Assembly (NCBI GenBank): GCA_045631645.1
Contig: JAZQVC010000014.1
Location: 1-42,668, forward strand
Reading direction: 5' to 3'
DNA from: SIG459 sp045631645
GTDB lineage: Bacteria; Bacillota; Clostridia; Oscillospirales; Oscillospiraceae
Length of the DNA: 42,668 nt
Below the pieces are notes generated by a model. The model made no database searches. It saw only the letters and a program-made list of their open reading frames with translations, and was not told the DNA's origin. Positions 23,451-31,393 of the stretch are shown here, piece by piece (positions within the stretch are counted from its first letter, which is position 1; every line of letters begins with the position of its first letter). Both the position numbers and the translations under genes were made by a program.

Positions 23451-23456
23451 CATTAC

Positions 23457-23840
23457 TTATTCCATTATGAACTCAAAAAGTTCGGCATCAAAATATCGAA
23501 GCAGAGCGCTGCGGCTTGCTGCAAAGTTATCCTCCGCAATGGTGACAAGCAATTTGCCCTCTTCTATTTCCCAGCCAAGCACACCTTCAAGCTGAGGAAA
23601 AACATTTTCCTCAAGCTCAGCGGCAAGTGCCTCAGGATTTTGGGAATAATATTCCGTCTCCATAGGGCTTTCATAGCCGGGGATCGGGTCTCTGCCCGAG
23701 GTAAGGCAAATGACAATAGTGAGCACCATTATCACAAGGCAGAGTATGCAGCCGAAGGGCTTCAGATTTTTCCAAAGCCACTGTCCGCTTTGTTCGCTCT
23801 TTTTCTCCTCGCGGTGTTCGGGAAGTTTTTCAATTTCCAT
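23457..23840 (-). CDS. Small single-pass membrane protein of unknown function
   Basis: The protein has 127 residues: a charged N-terminus (MEIEKLPEHREEKKSEQ), one membrane helix at about 30-47 (CILCLVIMVLTIVICL), then an acidic extracytoplasmic part of about 80 residues. I recognise no domain. It starts 21 bp after the glyS stop and ends at a terminator, so it is co-transcribed with glyS. It is a genuine gene by its operon position and terminator, but its function is unknown. Confidence 0.75.
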   Translation of the reverse strand: MEIEKLPEHREEKKSEQSGQWLWKNLKPFGCILCLVIMVLTIVICLTSGRDPIPGYESPMETEYYSQNPEALAAELEENVFPQLEGVLGWEIEEGKLLVTIAEDNFAASRSALLRYFDAELFEFIME

Positions 23841-23861
23841 GACAAAAACCGTGGTGGGAAA

Positions 23862-25301
23862 TTAATACTTGATGCGCTGAGCGATGTAGTCCTTGACCTC
23901 AGAGATGGGGATGCGGACCTGCTCCATGCTGTCGCGCTCGCGGACGGTTACGCAGCCGTCAGCCTCGTCGGTCTCGGTGCCAACGGTATTGAAGTCGAAG
24001 GTGACGCAGAAGGGAGTGCCGATTTCGTCCTCGCGGCGATAACGCTTGCCGATAGAACCGGTCTCGTCATAATCGCACATGAATTCCTTGCTCAGCTCCT
24101 CATAAAGCTCCATAGCGGGGCCGGTGAGGACATCCTTCTTGCTCAGGGGCAGGATGGCGCACTTGAAGGGAGCAAGAGCGGGATGGAGGTGCAGAACGGT
24201 GCGGACATCGTCCTTGCCCTTCTTATCGGTGCCGACAACCTCTTCGTCATAAGCTTCAACAAGGAAAGCGAGAGTTACGCGGTCTGCGCCAAGGCTGGGC
24301 TCGATGACATAGGGGATGTAGTGCTCGTTCTTTTCCTGATCATAGTAGGTCATGTCCTGACCGGAGGTGGTCTGGTGAGCAGTCAGGTCAAAGTTGGTGC
24401 GGCTTGCAACGCCCCAAAGTTCGCCCCACTCGGTGAAGGGGAAGGCAAACTCAAAGTCGGTGGTGGCGTTGGAGTAGTGGCTCAGCTCCTCGGGATCGTG
24501 GTCACGGAGGCGGAGGTTCTCTTCCTTGATGCCAAGGTTGAGGAGCCACTGGTGGCAGAATTCCTTCCAATACTTGAACCATTCAAGCTCGGTGCCGGGC
24601 TGGCAGAAGAACTCAAGCTCCATCTGCTCGAACTCGCGGGTGCGGAAGGTGAAGTTGCCGGGGGTGATTTCGTTGCGGAAGCTCTTGCCGATCTGGCAAA
24701 CGCCGAAGGGGAGCTTGCGACGGGTGCTGCGCTGAATATTCTGGAAGTTGACAAAGATGCCCTGTGCGGTTTCGGGACGGAGATAAACGGTGTTCTTTGC
24801 GTCCTCGGTAACGCCCTGGAAGGTCTTGAACATCAGGTTGAACTGGCGAATATCGGTCCAGTTATGCTTGCCGCAGGTGGGGCAAACGATGTTGTGCTCT
24901 TCAACAAATTCCTTCATCTGTGCCTGAGTCATGGCGTCGACACTGTGGCCCAGTTCGAAATTGTTCTCTGCGCACCAATCCTCGATAACCTTGTCTGCAC
25001 GGAAGCGCTCGTGGCACTCTTTGCAGTCCATGAGAGGATCGCTGAAGCCGCCAACATGGCCGGAAGCAACCCAAGTCTGAGGATTCATGAGGATAGCTGC
25101 GTCCAGACCCACGTTATAGCGGTTTTCCTGAACGAACTTCTTCCACCATGCCTTCTTAACGTTGTTCTTGAGCTCAACGCCAAGGGGGCCGTAGTCCCAA
25201 GTGTTTGCGAGGCCGCCGTAGATTTCGCTGCCTGCGAAGATGAAGCCGCGGTTTTTGCAAAGGGCTACGATCTTATCCATTGTCTTTTCGCTGTTTTTCA
25301 T
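23862..25301 (-). CDS. glyS: Glycyl-tRNA synthetase, homodimeric type
   Basis: This class II synthetase charges tRNA-Gly with glycine. The 479 residues begin MKNSEKTMDKIVALCKNRGF and continue with SEIYGGLANTWDYGPLG, typical of the alpha2 glycyl enzyme. A cysteine pair, VCPTCGKHNW, lies in the zinc-like insertion, and motif 2 is FRNEITPGNFTFRTREFEQME. I set the start at 25301, which has GGAG upstream; a longer frame to 25388 runs through the promoter and was rejected. No T-box is seen before it. Confidence 0.96.
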   Translation of the reverse strand: MKNSEKTMDKIVALCKNRGFIFAGSEIYGGLANTWDYGPLGVELKNNVKKAWWKKFVQENRYNVGLDAAILMNPQTWVASGHVGGFSDPLMDCKECHERFRADKVIEDWCAENNFELGHSVDAMTQAQMKEFVEEHNIVCPTCGKHNWTDIRQFNLMFKTFQGVTEDAKNTVYLRPETAQGIFVNFQNIQRSTRRKLPFGVCQIGKSFRNEITPGNFTFRTREFEQMELEFFCQPGTELEWFKYWKEFCHQWLLNLGIKEENLRLRDHDPEELSHYSNATTDFEFAFPFTEWGELWGVASRTNFDLTAHQTTSGQDMTYYDQEKNEHYIPYVIEPSLGADRVTLAFLVEAYDEEVVGTDKKGKDDVRTVLHLHPALAPFKCAILPLSKKDVLTGPAMELYEELSKEFMCDYDETGSIGKRYRREDEIGTPFCVTFDFNTVGTETDEADGCVTVRERDSMEQVRIPISEVKDYIAQRIKY

Positions 25302-25319
25302 ATCTATATTACTCCTTTT

Positions 25320-25388
25320 CCCGCGGCTGGCCGCCGCGGAGATTTTTAATAACTGATTTACTATATCATTATGCCGTGTTTTTTGCAA
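25320..25388 (-). promoter_or_regulatory. Promoter and leader hairpin of glyS
   Basis: On the minus strand, TTGCAA (25388-25383), a 17-bp spacer and TATAGT (25365-25360) form a good promoter. A CCGCGG / CCGCGG hairpin (25321-25338) stands just before the ribosome site and might affect initiation. Confidence 0.75.
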
Positions 25389-25445
25389 TCACAAAATAGC
25401 CTGAGCTACTCCCTCGATATTCGTAGGGCGCGACCACCGCACTGC

Positions 25446-25845
25446 TTAAAGCCTCCCTTGCAAAGGGAGGTGGATTTTGCCGCAGGCAAAAGACGGAGGG
25501 ATTGCATTGTCTCCGACGTCGGGGCGTTAAGAAAATGTGCCGGTGGCACATTTTTAGCCATCGACCGCAGCAGCTACGCTGCGAGGAGGGAAGTTGTTTG
25601 GAGCGTATATGTCTCCGACGGCCATATTCTTTTCGCGTGGCCGAAAAGAATATGGAAAGAAAAGTCCACCAAAGAGGGGCGCAGAAAGCCCCTCTTTGGA
25701 AACTCCCTAACTGCGGCAAAAGGAAAACTGTTGTGCCACATAATCAAAACCTAAACCTTAGTGTATATCCCTCGACTTCCGCTCAGGACGCTGCTGCGTC
25801 ATGCCGCCTGTTCGGCGCCACAGGGATTTTACCTCGTTATGTTTT
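25446..25845 (+). repeat. Modular intergenic repeat, copy C (400 bp, all modules)
   Basis: This is the most complete plus-oriented copy. It has TTAAAGCCTCCCTTG with its hairpin and a TTTTGCCGCAGGCAAAA hairpin (module 1), GTCTCCGAC at 25509-25517 and again at 25611-25619 bounding module 2, the CCATATTCTTTTCG hairpin and CCAAAGAGGGGC / GCCCCTCTTTGG stem (module 3), TGTGCCACATAATC ... ACCTTAGTGTA ... GGCGCC (module 4), and the end CCTCGTTATGTTTT. It lies between glyS and ynzC, both on the minus strand, in the orientation opposite to them. Confidence 0.87.
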
Positions 25846-25861
25846 ACCCCCCGTAGAGGTA

Positions 25862-26037
25862 GCGCGGTTGAGGCATCGCCCCACCCATCAAAGCCTCCCC
25901 TACCAGGGGAGGTGGCACGGCGCAAGCCGTGTCGGAGAGGTTTTAAAGCCTTCCCCTTGAGGGGAAGGTGTCTCCGAAGGAGACGGATGAGGTGTTGCTA
26001 TCGGTGCGGCTGAGGCCATCGCCCCGTTCAAAGCCTT
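25862..26037 (+). repeat. Array of REP-like hairpins bounded by a direct repeat
   Basis: Two hairpin units follow copy C: AAGCCTCCCC ... GGGGAGG with GGCACGGC / GCCGTGTC (from about 25890), and AAAGCCTTCCCC / GGGGAAGG with GTCTCC / GGAGAC (from about 25945). They are bracketed by imperfect direct repeats, GCGCGGTTGAGGCATCGCCC at 25862 and GTGCGGCTGAGGCCATCGCC at about 26005, each leading into TCAAAGCC. No coding frame is convincing. Confidence 0.65.
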
Positions 26038-26042
26038 CAAAC

Positions 26043-26073
26043 AAAAAAGCACCGCCTGAAAGCGGTGCTTTTT
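26043..26073 (-). terminator. Intrinsic terminator of the dnaD-to-ynzC operon
   Basis: The stem AAAAAAGCACCGC (26043-26055) pairs with GCGGTGCTTTTT (26062-26073). On the minus strand it begins two bases after the ynzC stop codon and ends in a T-run. Confidence 0.9.
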
Positions 26074-26074
26074 C

Positions 26075-26290
26075 TCAGCTTTTTTTAACGTTCTTTCTTG
26101 CCAGAGGGGCTTTGTTGCCCTTTTCGTCCACCACATAGGTGTTCTCAAGCAGGGCGATGGTGCTTGCGCGCCACTCCTCTATATATTCTTTGCGGAGCTT
26201 TGCCTGCTCGGCAAGTTCCTCGGCGGTGAGTTCTCTCTCTTTTTTCAGACGGGCAAGCTCATTAATTCTGTCAAGTTTAGTTTGAATCAT
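26075..26290 (-). CDS. ynzC: UPF0291/DUF896 small protein (YnzC-like)
   Basis: This 71-residue cytoplasmic helical protein has the family pattern MIQTKLDRINELARL...GLTAEELAEQ-type helix hairpin (here ELTAEELAEQAKLRKEYIEE). The family is common in Firmicutes and has no settled function; B. subtilis relatives are small two-helix proteins. It starts 4 bp after yfbR and is the last gene of the operon. Confidence 0.85.
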   Translation of the reverse strand: MIQTKLDRINELARLKKERELTAEELAEQAKLRKEYIEEWRASTIALLENTYVVDEKGNKAPLARKNVKKS

Positions 26291-26294
26291 ATTC

Positions 26295-26885
26295 TCAGTC
26301 CTCTATTGTTCCAAGTTCATCAAGATTTTTTTCGAAGCTATCTATGAAATGCTCCATGAAATAGCGCACCTCAGGCAGGGGGCTTTCCTCCAACGCGCGG
26401 CGGGTGCTTTTTTCAGCGGAGGCAAACTCTCTGTTGCCCGCCTTGCGCTCTTCAACGCACTTGATATAGGCGCTTATTTTGTCGGCAGCCTTCACAAGTT
26501 CATAGCGCTCTTTATCCTCCGCAGCGGCAAAAAGCTCGGCATAAGAGGGGCGAAGCTCCTTAGGCAGAGTTGCCAGAAGCTTGGAGCAAGCAAGAGCCTC
26601 AACCTCGTCATAGGCATTTTTGATTCTGCGGCTATGATATTTGATTGGGGTGGGCAGGTCGCCTGTGAGAATCTCTCCCGCATCGTGGAAAAGGGCAATT
26701 GCCGCCTGCTCATTGGGGTCACATTCCTTGCCGAAAATATCCCGGCGGATAAGTCCCAGAGCATGGGCGATTACCGCCACCATATGGCTGTGCTCCTGAA
26801 TGTTCTCCCGCTCGCTGTTGCGCATAAGGCTCCAGCGGACTATATACTTCATTCTGCCGATGAAGGCAAAAAAGTCATATTTCAT
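26295..26885 (-). CDS. yfbR: HD-domain 5'-deoxynucleotidase, YfbR-like
   Basis: This 196-residue metal-dependent phosphohydrolase probably removes phosphate from deoxynucleoside monophosphates. The conserved pattern follows YfbR: VRWSLMRNSERENIQEHSH (metal His), AIALFHDAGEILTGDLPTPIKY (HD pair with the E/D cluster), and a later LVKAADKISAYIKC Asp. The ATG overlaps the MATE stop by 4 bases. Activity is inferred from family. Confidence 0.9.
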   Translation of the reverse strand: MKYDFFAFIGRMKYIVRWSLMRNSERENIQEHSHMVAVIAHALGLIRRDIFGKECDPNEQAAIALFHDAGEILTGDLPTPIKYHSRRIKNAYDEVEALACSKLLATLPKELRPSYAELFAAAEDKERYELVKAADKISAYIKCVEERKAGNREFASAEKSTRRALEESPLPEVRYFMEHFIDSFEKNLDELGTIED

Positions 26886-28249
26886 ATCTTAACCTCTTGA
26901 TTTTTCTTTATAAGGCTTTTCGTTTTCCAGCGTCCCGAGGCGTAATAGCTAAGGTCGAATATCAGCGCCGCGCTCCAGCCGTAGACAAGGTTCTCCCAGC
27001 AGGCCTCATAGCCCACGCTGAAGGCATAAACCATGGTGTAGGCCGCAATGATTCTGACGCCAAGGGCAATGCAGGATGCTGCCGTTGCAGCCATGGGATC
27101 TCCGCAGCCCTGGAACATTCCGCTGAAGGGGATATAGAGGGCGAAGAGAGGATAGCAAAGGCAAATATAGCGCAGATACTGCACCGACTGGCTGACTTCC
27201 TCGCCGCTGACGCCGAAAAGACGGGAGAGAGGTGCGGCGAAAAGATAGAGGGGCACGCACATCAATATAACCATTATAAGGTCGATGGCAAGGGCGCTGA
27301 AAATGCCCCGCTTGACTCTGTCGTATCTGCCTGCACCGGTGTTCTGTCCGGAAAATGCGCCCATTGCCTGATTGATGCCCATGATGGGGATGGAGGCATA
27401 GTGGTCATAGCGGGAGCCTACGGTGAAGGCCGCCATGGTCACGGCGCCGAAGGAGTTTACAAGGCGCTGGAGGGCGATATGTCCGAAGGAGATTACAAGA
27501 TGCTGAACGGTTACGGGGATAGCCATTTTCGTGCAAAGGACAAACTTTTCTTTGTCGAAAACAAGCTCATTTTTCTTGAATCGGAATTCGGGATACTTTT
27601 TGTTCATATAGCGGAGGCTTACCGCCATGCAGGCCGCCTGCGCGATGATGGTTGCGGCAGCTGCGCCTGCAACACCCCAAGGCAACACCGCCACGAAGAG
27701 CAGGTCCAGCACAACATTCAGCACAGTTGCAACCAGCAGGAAATAAAGCACCGCCTTGCTGTCGCCCACGCTGCGGAGTATGCCGGCAACTGCATTATAA
27801 ATAAACTGGAAAATAAGACCTGCGGAATAGATGGCAATATATGTCACGCTGTAGGACAAAATTTCCGCATCTTCTATTTTGAGAAGATATCTAGAGGCAG
27901 GTCTTGCCGTTACAATGCAGAAAACGGTGAAAAACGCACCCAGAGCGATAAGCATTATCATAATTGTGGAGGCTGTGCGGCGCATTTCGCCAAAACGCTT
28001 TGCGCCGAAATACTGGCTTATAACAACGCCGCTGCCGTTGGCCACACCCATTGCCAGAAATACAAACATGGAGGTGTAGGTCATGCAGCTTCCCATGGCG
28101 GCAAGAGCGGAGGAGTTGACAAAGTTGCCAACAATGATGCCGTCCACCGTGGAATAAAGCTGCTGGAGCAGGCTGCCAAGCATTATGGGCAGAGCAAAGC
28201 CCAGTATGGCACGCCATTCAGCGCCCTGAGTTAAATCGTTTCTCTTCAT
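26882..28249 (-). CDS. MATE-family efflux transporter
   Basis: This 455-residue membrane protein has about 12 helices in two homologous halves. Features typical of multidrug and toxin extrusion carriers are visible: the N-terminal LGFALPIMLGSLLQQLYSTVDGIIVG and, in the second half, GINQAMGAFSGQNTGAGRYDRV. It would export cationic compounds using a sodium or proton gradient; the substrate is unknown. It starts 10 bp after the DUF2804 gene and is coupled to yfbR. Confidence 0.94.
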   Translation of the reverse strand: MKRNDLTQGAEWRAILGFALPIMLGSLLQQLYSTVDGIIVGNFVNSSALAAMGSCMTYTSMFVFLAMGVANGSGVVISQYFGAKRFGEMRRTASTIMIMLIALGAFFTVFCIVTARPASRYLLKIEDAEILSYSVTYIAIYSAGLIFQFIYNAVAGILRSVGDSKAVLYFLLVATVLNVVLDLLFVAVLPWGVAGAAAATIIAQAACMAVSLRYMNKKYPEFRFKKNELVFDKEKFVLCTKMAIPVTVQHLVISFGHIALQRLVNSFGAVTMAAFTVGSRYDHYASIPIMGINQAMGAFSGQNTGAGRYDRVKRGIFSALAIDLIMVILMCVPLYLFAAPLSRLFGVSGEEVSQSVQYLRYICLCYPLFALYIPFSGMFQGCGDPMAATAASCIALGVRIIAAYTMVYAFSVGYEACWENLVYGWSAALIFDLSYYASGRWKTKSLIKKNQEVKI

Positions 28250-28259
28250 TAAGTTTCCT

Positions 28260-29297
28260 TTACCACTTATTCTTTACCTTCTCGGCGAAGCCGAAGAAGT
28301 CCTTGATTTCTATGACAGTGCCGTCATCCAGCACAGCCTTGCCGCTGAAGCGTCCGAAAACCTGATGCTGAATGGACTCAATCACCACAACGCTGGTGCC
28401 GCTGTAGCGGTCGAGGACAGGGATGAAGTCCATCTCGAAGCGTCCGTCGTCACTGGTGAAGGTCCAGGGGTTCATATAATCCTCGCTTCCATCCTCTTTT
28501 TCGGGGATGTTGAAGCTTACATTGCTGAGTTTATGTGCTTTTCCATTATAGAAAAGCATATTTTCCGTGGCGGCGGAGGTGTCGCCAAAGCCATATCCTA
28601 TGTTGAAGCCGAAGGGCACGCCGTCCACCTGACCGCTGGCGGATCCCCAGTACCAGGTGTTTTTGTAAGTCCATACGCCGCGACCCCAGTCCAGAACAGC
28701 AAAGGAATCCTCATCGGAGAACTCATAGGTTTTGCCGCCGAAGCCGTAGCAAACGCTGCCTTTGGCACGCATGCAGTTTATCTTCTGGTTATAGTAGAAA
28801 TGTCCTTCCTTCTCAAAGGGAGTGGCAATTACCATGCTCTCTTCAGGCTCATCCGTAAGCTCAACTTTTGCTATAAGGCTTCCCTCGTCGCCGAATTTCT
28901 TCATCTGGGCTATAAGCACTCTCTTGCCGTCGATATGCTTGAAGTGGATGGAATAATCCTTGCCCACAATGCTCACATCGCCCTTCTCACTGGTGGAGGG
29001 AAAGCGGGTGCGGCCAAGGGGCAGGATGCGCATGGGGCTTTTGGTGATTTCCCAACCCTCTTCAAAGTTCAGAAGGCTTATGGAGTCCAGACCCATATAG
29101 CTGTTGTCGGCTATGGTGAGGGCAAGGCCGATACGGCCGTTGGTGATGAGATAGTAGTCCCATTCCTTGATGCGGAGGGGATTTGCCTTAATGTCGCTGC
29201 GGCGGTAAGCCCAATGAAGCTTCTTGGCATAGCCCGGCTCGCGTATATTTCCCTTTTCGTCCAGAAGGGGTATGCGTTTTGTTATCTCGTGCTGCAT
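28260..29297 (-). CDS. DUF2804 family protein
   Basis: This 345-residue cytoplasmic protein has no signal or membrane segment. It opens with EITKRIPLLDEKGNIREPGYAKKL and carries WDYYLITNGRIGLALTIADNSYMG and VLDWGRGVWTYKNTWYWGSASG, a pattern I recognise from DUF2804 proteins, predicted lipocalin-like beta-barrels of unknown role. The ribosome site GGAGGAATAATC is strong. Its operon position between dnaC and a MATE carrier gives no clear function. Confidence 0.85.
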   Translation of the reverse strand: MQHEITKRIPLLDEKGNIREPGYAKKLHWAYRRSDIKANPLRIKEWDYYLITNGRIGLALTIADNSYMGLDSISLLNFEEGWEITKSPMRILPLGRTRFPSTSEKGDVSIVGKDYSIHFKHIDGKRVLIAQMKKFGDEGSLIAKVELTDEPEESMVIATPFEKEGHFYYNQKINCMRAKGSVCYGFGGKTYEFSDEDSFAVLDWGRGVWTYKNTWYWGSASGQVDGVPFGFNIGYGFGDTSAATENMLFYNGKAHKLSNVSFNIPEKEDGSEDYMNPWTFTSDDGRFEMDFIPVLDRYSGTSVVVIESIQHQVFGRFSGKAVLDDGTVIEIKDFFGFAEKVKNKW

Positions 29298-29327
29298 GAT
29301 TATTCCTCCTTAGCCTGAGCTACCTGC

Positions 29328-30311
29328 TCAGCTATAGCGCTGCTCCTTTTTTACGAGTCGGATGTCACGACCGCGGAAAGGAACAGTGTCGTATTCCCCG
29401 TTTATGCGGCTCACCACCTGAGGAGTATAGCGCTCTTCCATCTCGGCGGCGGAAAGATTTGTGCTGACTATGGTCTTCTTTCCTGCCGCAAGGCGGGAGT
29501 TGATTATGTTGTAAAGGGCGCTATGGGTGAAGTTTGTTCTCATCTCTGTGCCCAGATCGTCGAGGATCAGCAATTCGCAGTCCAGTATGCGGCGCACTCT
29601 CTCGGCGGCGGCAGAATAGGTTTCCTCATCACGGGAAAATTTCTTGTCCTCGAAAGCGGCGAAAGCATCTCCCGCGCTTTCGTAGGTGACGGAAAAGCCC
29701 TTGTCGGAAACGGCCTTTGCAACGCAGCCGCTGAGGAAAGTCTTGCCCAGACCTGTTCCTCCTCTGAAAAGCAGATTAGGAGAGTTCTTGCCGAAGAAAA
29801 GGGCATACTCCTTGCAGAAATTAAGGCTCATCTCCATAACCTCTCTGTCCGCGCCTGTGTAGTAATCAAGGCTGAATGCCGCAAAGGAGTCACCCTCATG
29901 ACCGGGGATGGAGCTGAGATAAGCGCTTTTCTCCTCCTCATAAAGCTTCACAAGGCAGGAGCAGGCATTGCCGAAGCGGTCATAGCCCGTGTCGTGGCAT
30001 TTGGTGCAGTAATAAACTCCGTCAAGATAGTCGGCGCTGTAGCCTGCCGCCACAAGAGCCTCAACCTTGTCTCCGCAAAGAAGCAGGCTCTCTTTTTCAA
30101 GAGCGGCTATCTCCCGTTTTCCTGCCTCGCCCTTCAGGCTTGCGGAAATAATCTGAGTCATAATGGCGCGCAGTCGGGCATCCATGTCCTTAAGCTCAGG
30201 CAGGCGGGAATAGACCTCCTCCTGACGGGCTTCGCTGAGCTCTTCGTTTTTAGCTTTTATCTCGGCAATACGGTCTCTTGCCTTTGCCATGAGTTTTCCG
30301 TCAATGGCCAT
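29328..30311 (-). CDS. dnaC: DnaC/DnaI-like AAA+ helicase loader
   Basis: This is the probable loader of the replicative helicase, 327 residues. A cysteine cluster, YYCTKCHDTGYDRFGNACSCL (C102, C105, C117, C119; zinc-like), precedes the AAA+ core. Walker A is GGTGLGKT (184-191), Walker B is ELLILDDLGTE, and an arginine-bearing sensor follows near SRINGEYDTVPFRGRDIR. It begins 1 bp after the dnaD stop, so the loader and DnaD partner are co-expressed, as is usual in Clostridia. Confidence 0.92.
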   Translation of the reverse strand: MAIDGKLMAKARDRIAEIKAKNEELSEARQEEVYSRLPELKDMDARLRAIMTQIISASLKGEAGKREIAALEKESLLLCGDKVEALVAAGYSADYLDGVYYCTKCHDTGYDRFGNACSCLVKLYEEEKSAYLSSIPGHEGDSFAAFSLDYYTGADREVMEMSLNFCKEYALFFGKNSPNLLFRGGTGLGKTFLSGCVAKAVSDKGFSVTYESAGDAFAAFEDKKFSRDEETYSAAAERVRRILDCELLILDDLGTEMRTNFTHSALYNIINSRLAAGKKTIVSTNLSAAEMEERYTPQVVSRINGEYDTVPFRGRDIRLVKKEQRYS

Positions 30312-30312
30312 T

Positions 30313-31242
30313 TCAATTCTCCTTACCCTTCATATGAGCATACATTCTGCGCATATGTTCAATCTCTTTGTCGTCGCTTTCGGGGGCTTTTTCCTGCTTT
30401 TTAGCCTGACGGGGGTCTCCCGAGAGAACTTCCGCCTCGGTATGGAGTCCCTTTTCGTGCCAGGAGGAGAGGATTTTGTCCATATATCTCCAAGCCAGCT
30501 TGCCCGTACCCAGCACGGTGCGGTCATAAGCCAGCGCAATTGCTTCGATCTCAAAGCCCATTTCCAGCCAGGACTCTATGTAGCGCTGCTCGCTCTGGCT
30601 CAGCTGTCTTCCTTTTATCTGGAGCATCTCCGCTACGCGGAAAAGCTTGCTTTTTTTCTCTTTCTCGCCCTTGATGTGCTCTTCCGCACTTTCAAGGCTC
30701 ATAATCTCCTCGCTTGCCCAATACCATGCTTCCTTTTCTATATAGCGCATAGTGGGCATTCTTCCCTCGCCGTGGCTCTCTCTGTAAGTTTCAATGCAGT
30801 GGGCAACCAGAAGATAGATAACCTCCGCAGGCATGCCAAGATGGTCATAAATTCCGAAAAGGCTTCTCAGGTCGGGTGTGGAAAGGAGTCTGCCCAAGCT
30901 ATGCTGCACCGCATCCACAAGACCTTCGAAAGTGCTGTCGCGTCCTGCGCGGCTGACAATGTCCGCGGCGGAGTATTCGGGCATTTCCTCGCTCACAAGA
31001 GGCTTCTCCGCGCTGAGCAGTCCCATTTCACGCAAGCTTGCTGCGGCAGCGGAAATTTCCGCCTCGCTGCGGCGAAGCTGCTTTGCTGCAGCGGAAAGGG
31101 AAAACTCTCCCCTTGCACGAAGGTGCAGATATAAAAGCGCGGTAAGTCCGTCACCTTTTTCCAAAAGCGCTTCGGCGGCATCGGCGCCGATTATAATATT
31201 TCTCTCTGCCAGAGGTCTCCCCTCCTTCTCTCTTGTTCGCAA
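30313..31242 (-). CDS. dnaD: DnaD-domain replication initiation protein
   Basis: This primosomal protein helps load the replicative helicase. It has an N-terminal winged-helix-like part (about 15-80) and DnaD-type C-terminal repeats (about 95-175 and 190-275) with the motif LSQSEQRYIESWLEMGFEIEAIALAYDRT. I give the TTG at 31242 as the outer limit (309 residues). However, a strong GAGAAGGAGG lies downstream of that TTG and 8 nt before a CTG at 31212 (product (M)AERNIIIG), so the true start may be that CTG. First gene of the six-gene operon. Confidence 0.88.
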   Translation of the reverse strand: MRTREKEGRPLAERNIIIGADAAEALLEKGDGLTALLYLHLRARGEFSLSAAAKQLRRSEAEISAAAASLREMGLLSAEKPLVSEEMPEYSAADIVSRAGRDSTFEGLVDAVQHSLGRLLSTPDLRSLFGIYDHLGMPAEVIYLLVAHCIETYRESHGEGRMPTMRYIEKEAWYWASEEIMSLESAEEHIKGEKEKKSKLFRVAEMLQIKGRQLSQSEQRYIESWLEMGFEIEAIALAYDRTVLGTGKLAWRYMDKILSSWHEKGLHTEAEVLSGDPRQAKKQEKAPESDDKEIEHMRRMYAHMKGKEN

Positions 31243-31278
31243 CAGGGCATAATGCCCCTATTTTGTATCTATTCAGGG

Positions 31279-31308
31279 ATTATACCATATAAATAGCACT
31301 TGAATCAA
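31279..31308 (-). promoter_or_regulatory. Promoter of the dnaD operon
   Basis: On the minus strand, TTGATT (31308-31303), an 18-bp spacer and a consensus TATAAT (31284-31279) are seen. The -35 overlaps that of the divergent U32 promoter. Confidence 0.78.
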
Positions 31309-31329
31309 GGGCTTATTATGTGGTATAAT
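31300..31329 (+). promoter_or_regulatory. Promoter of the U32-maf-mreCD-PBP2 unit
   Basis: TTGAAT (31300-31305), an 18-bp spacer and a consensus TATAAT (31324-31329) are seen. It is a near mirror image of the divergent dnaD promoter, sharing the palindromic CTTGAATCAAG. Confidence 0.78.
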
Positions 31330-31393
31330 TCATCGTTAGAATTATGTTGGATAAGTATGTCTTTTAGCTTGATTGATATAGAGGTAGAAACAG

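Noticed and set aside
22930..23456. Insertion-sequence remnant
   Set aside because: No transposase fragment is detectable in any frame; the sequence is fully explained by repeat copy B plus a terminator.
23640..25349. A 569-codon plus-strand frame
   Set aside because: Antisense to glyS and the small membrane-protein gene.
25446..26037. CRISPR array
   Set aside because: The repeats are palindromic hairpins of differing type without regular spacers, and no cas genes are present.
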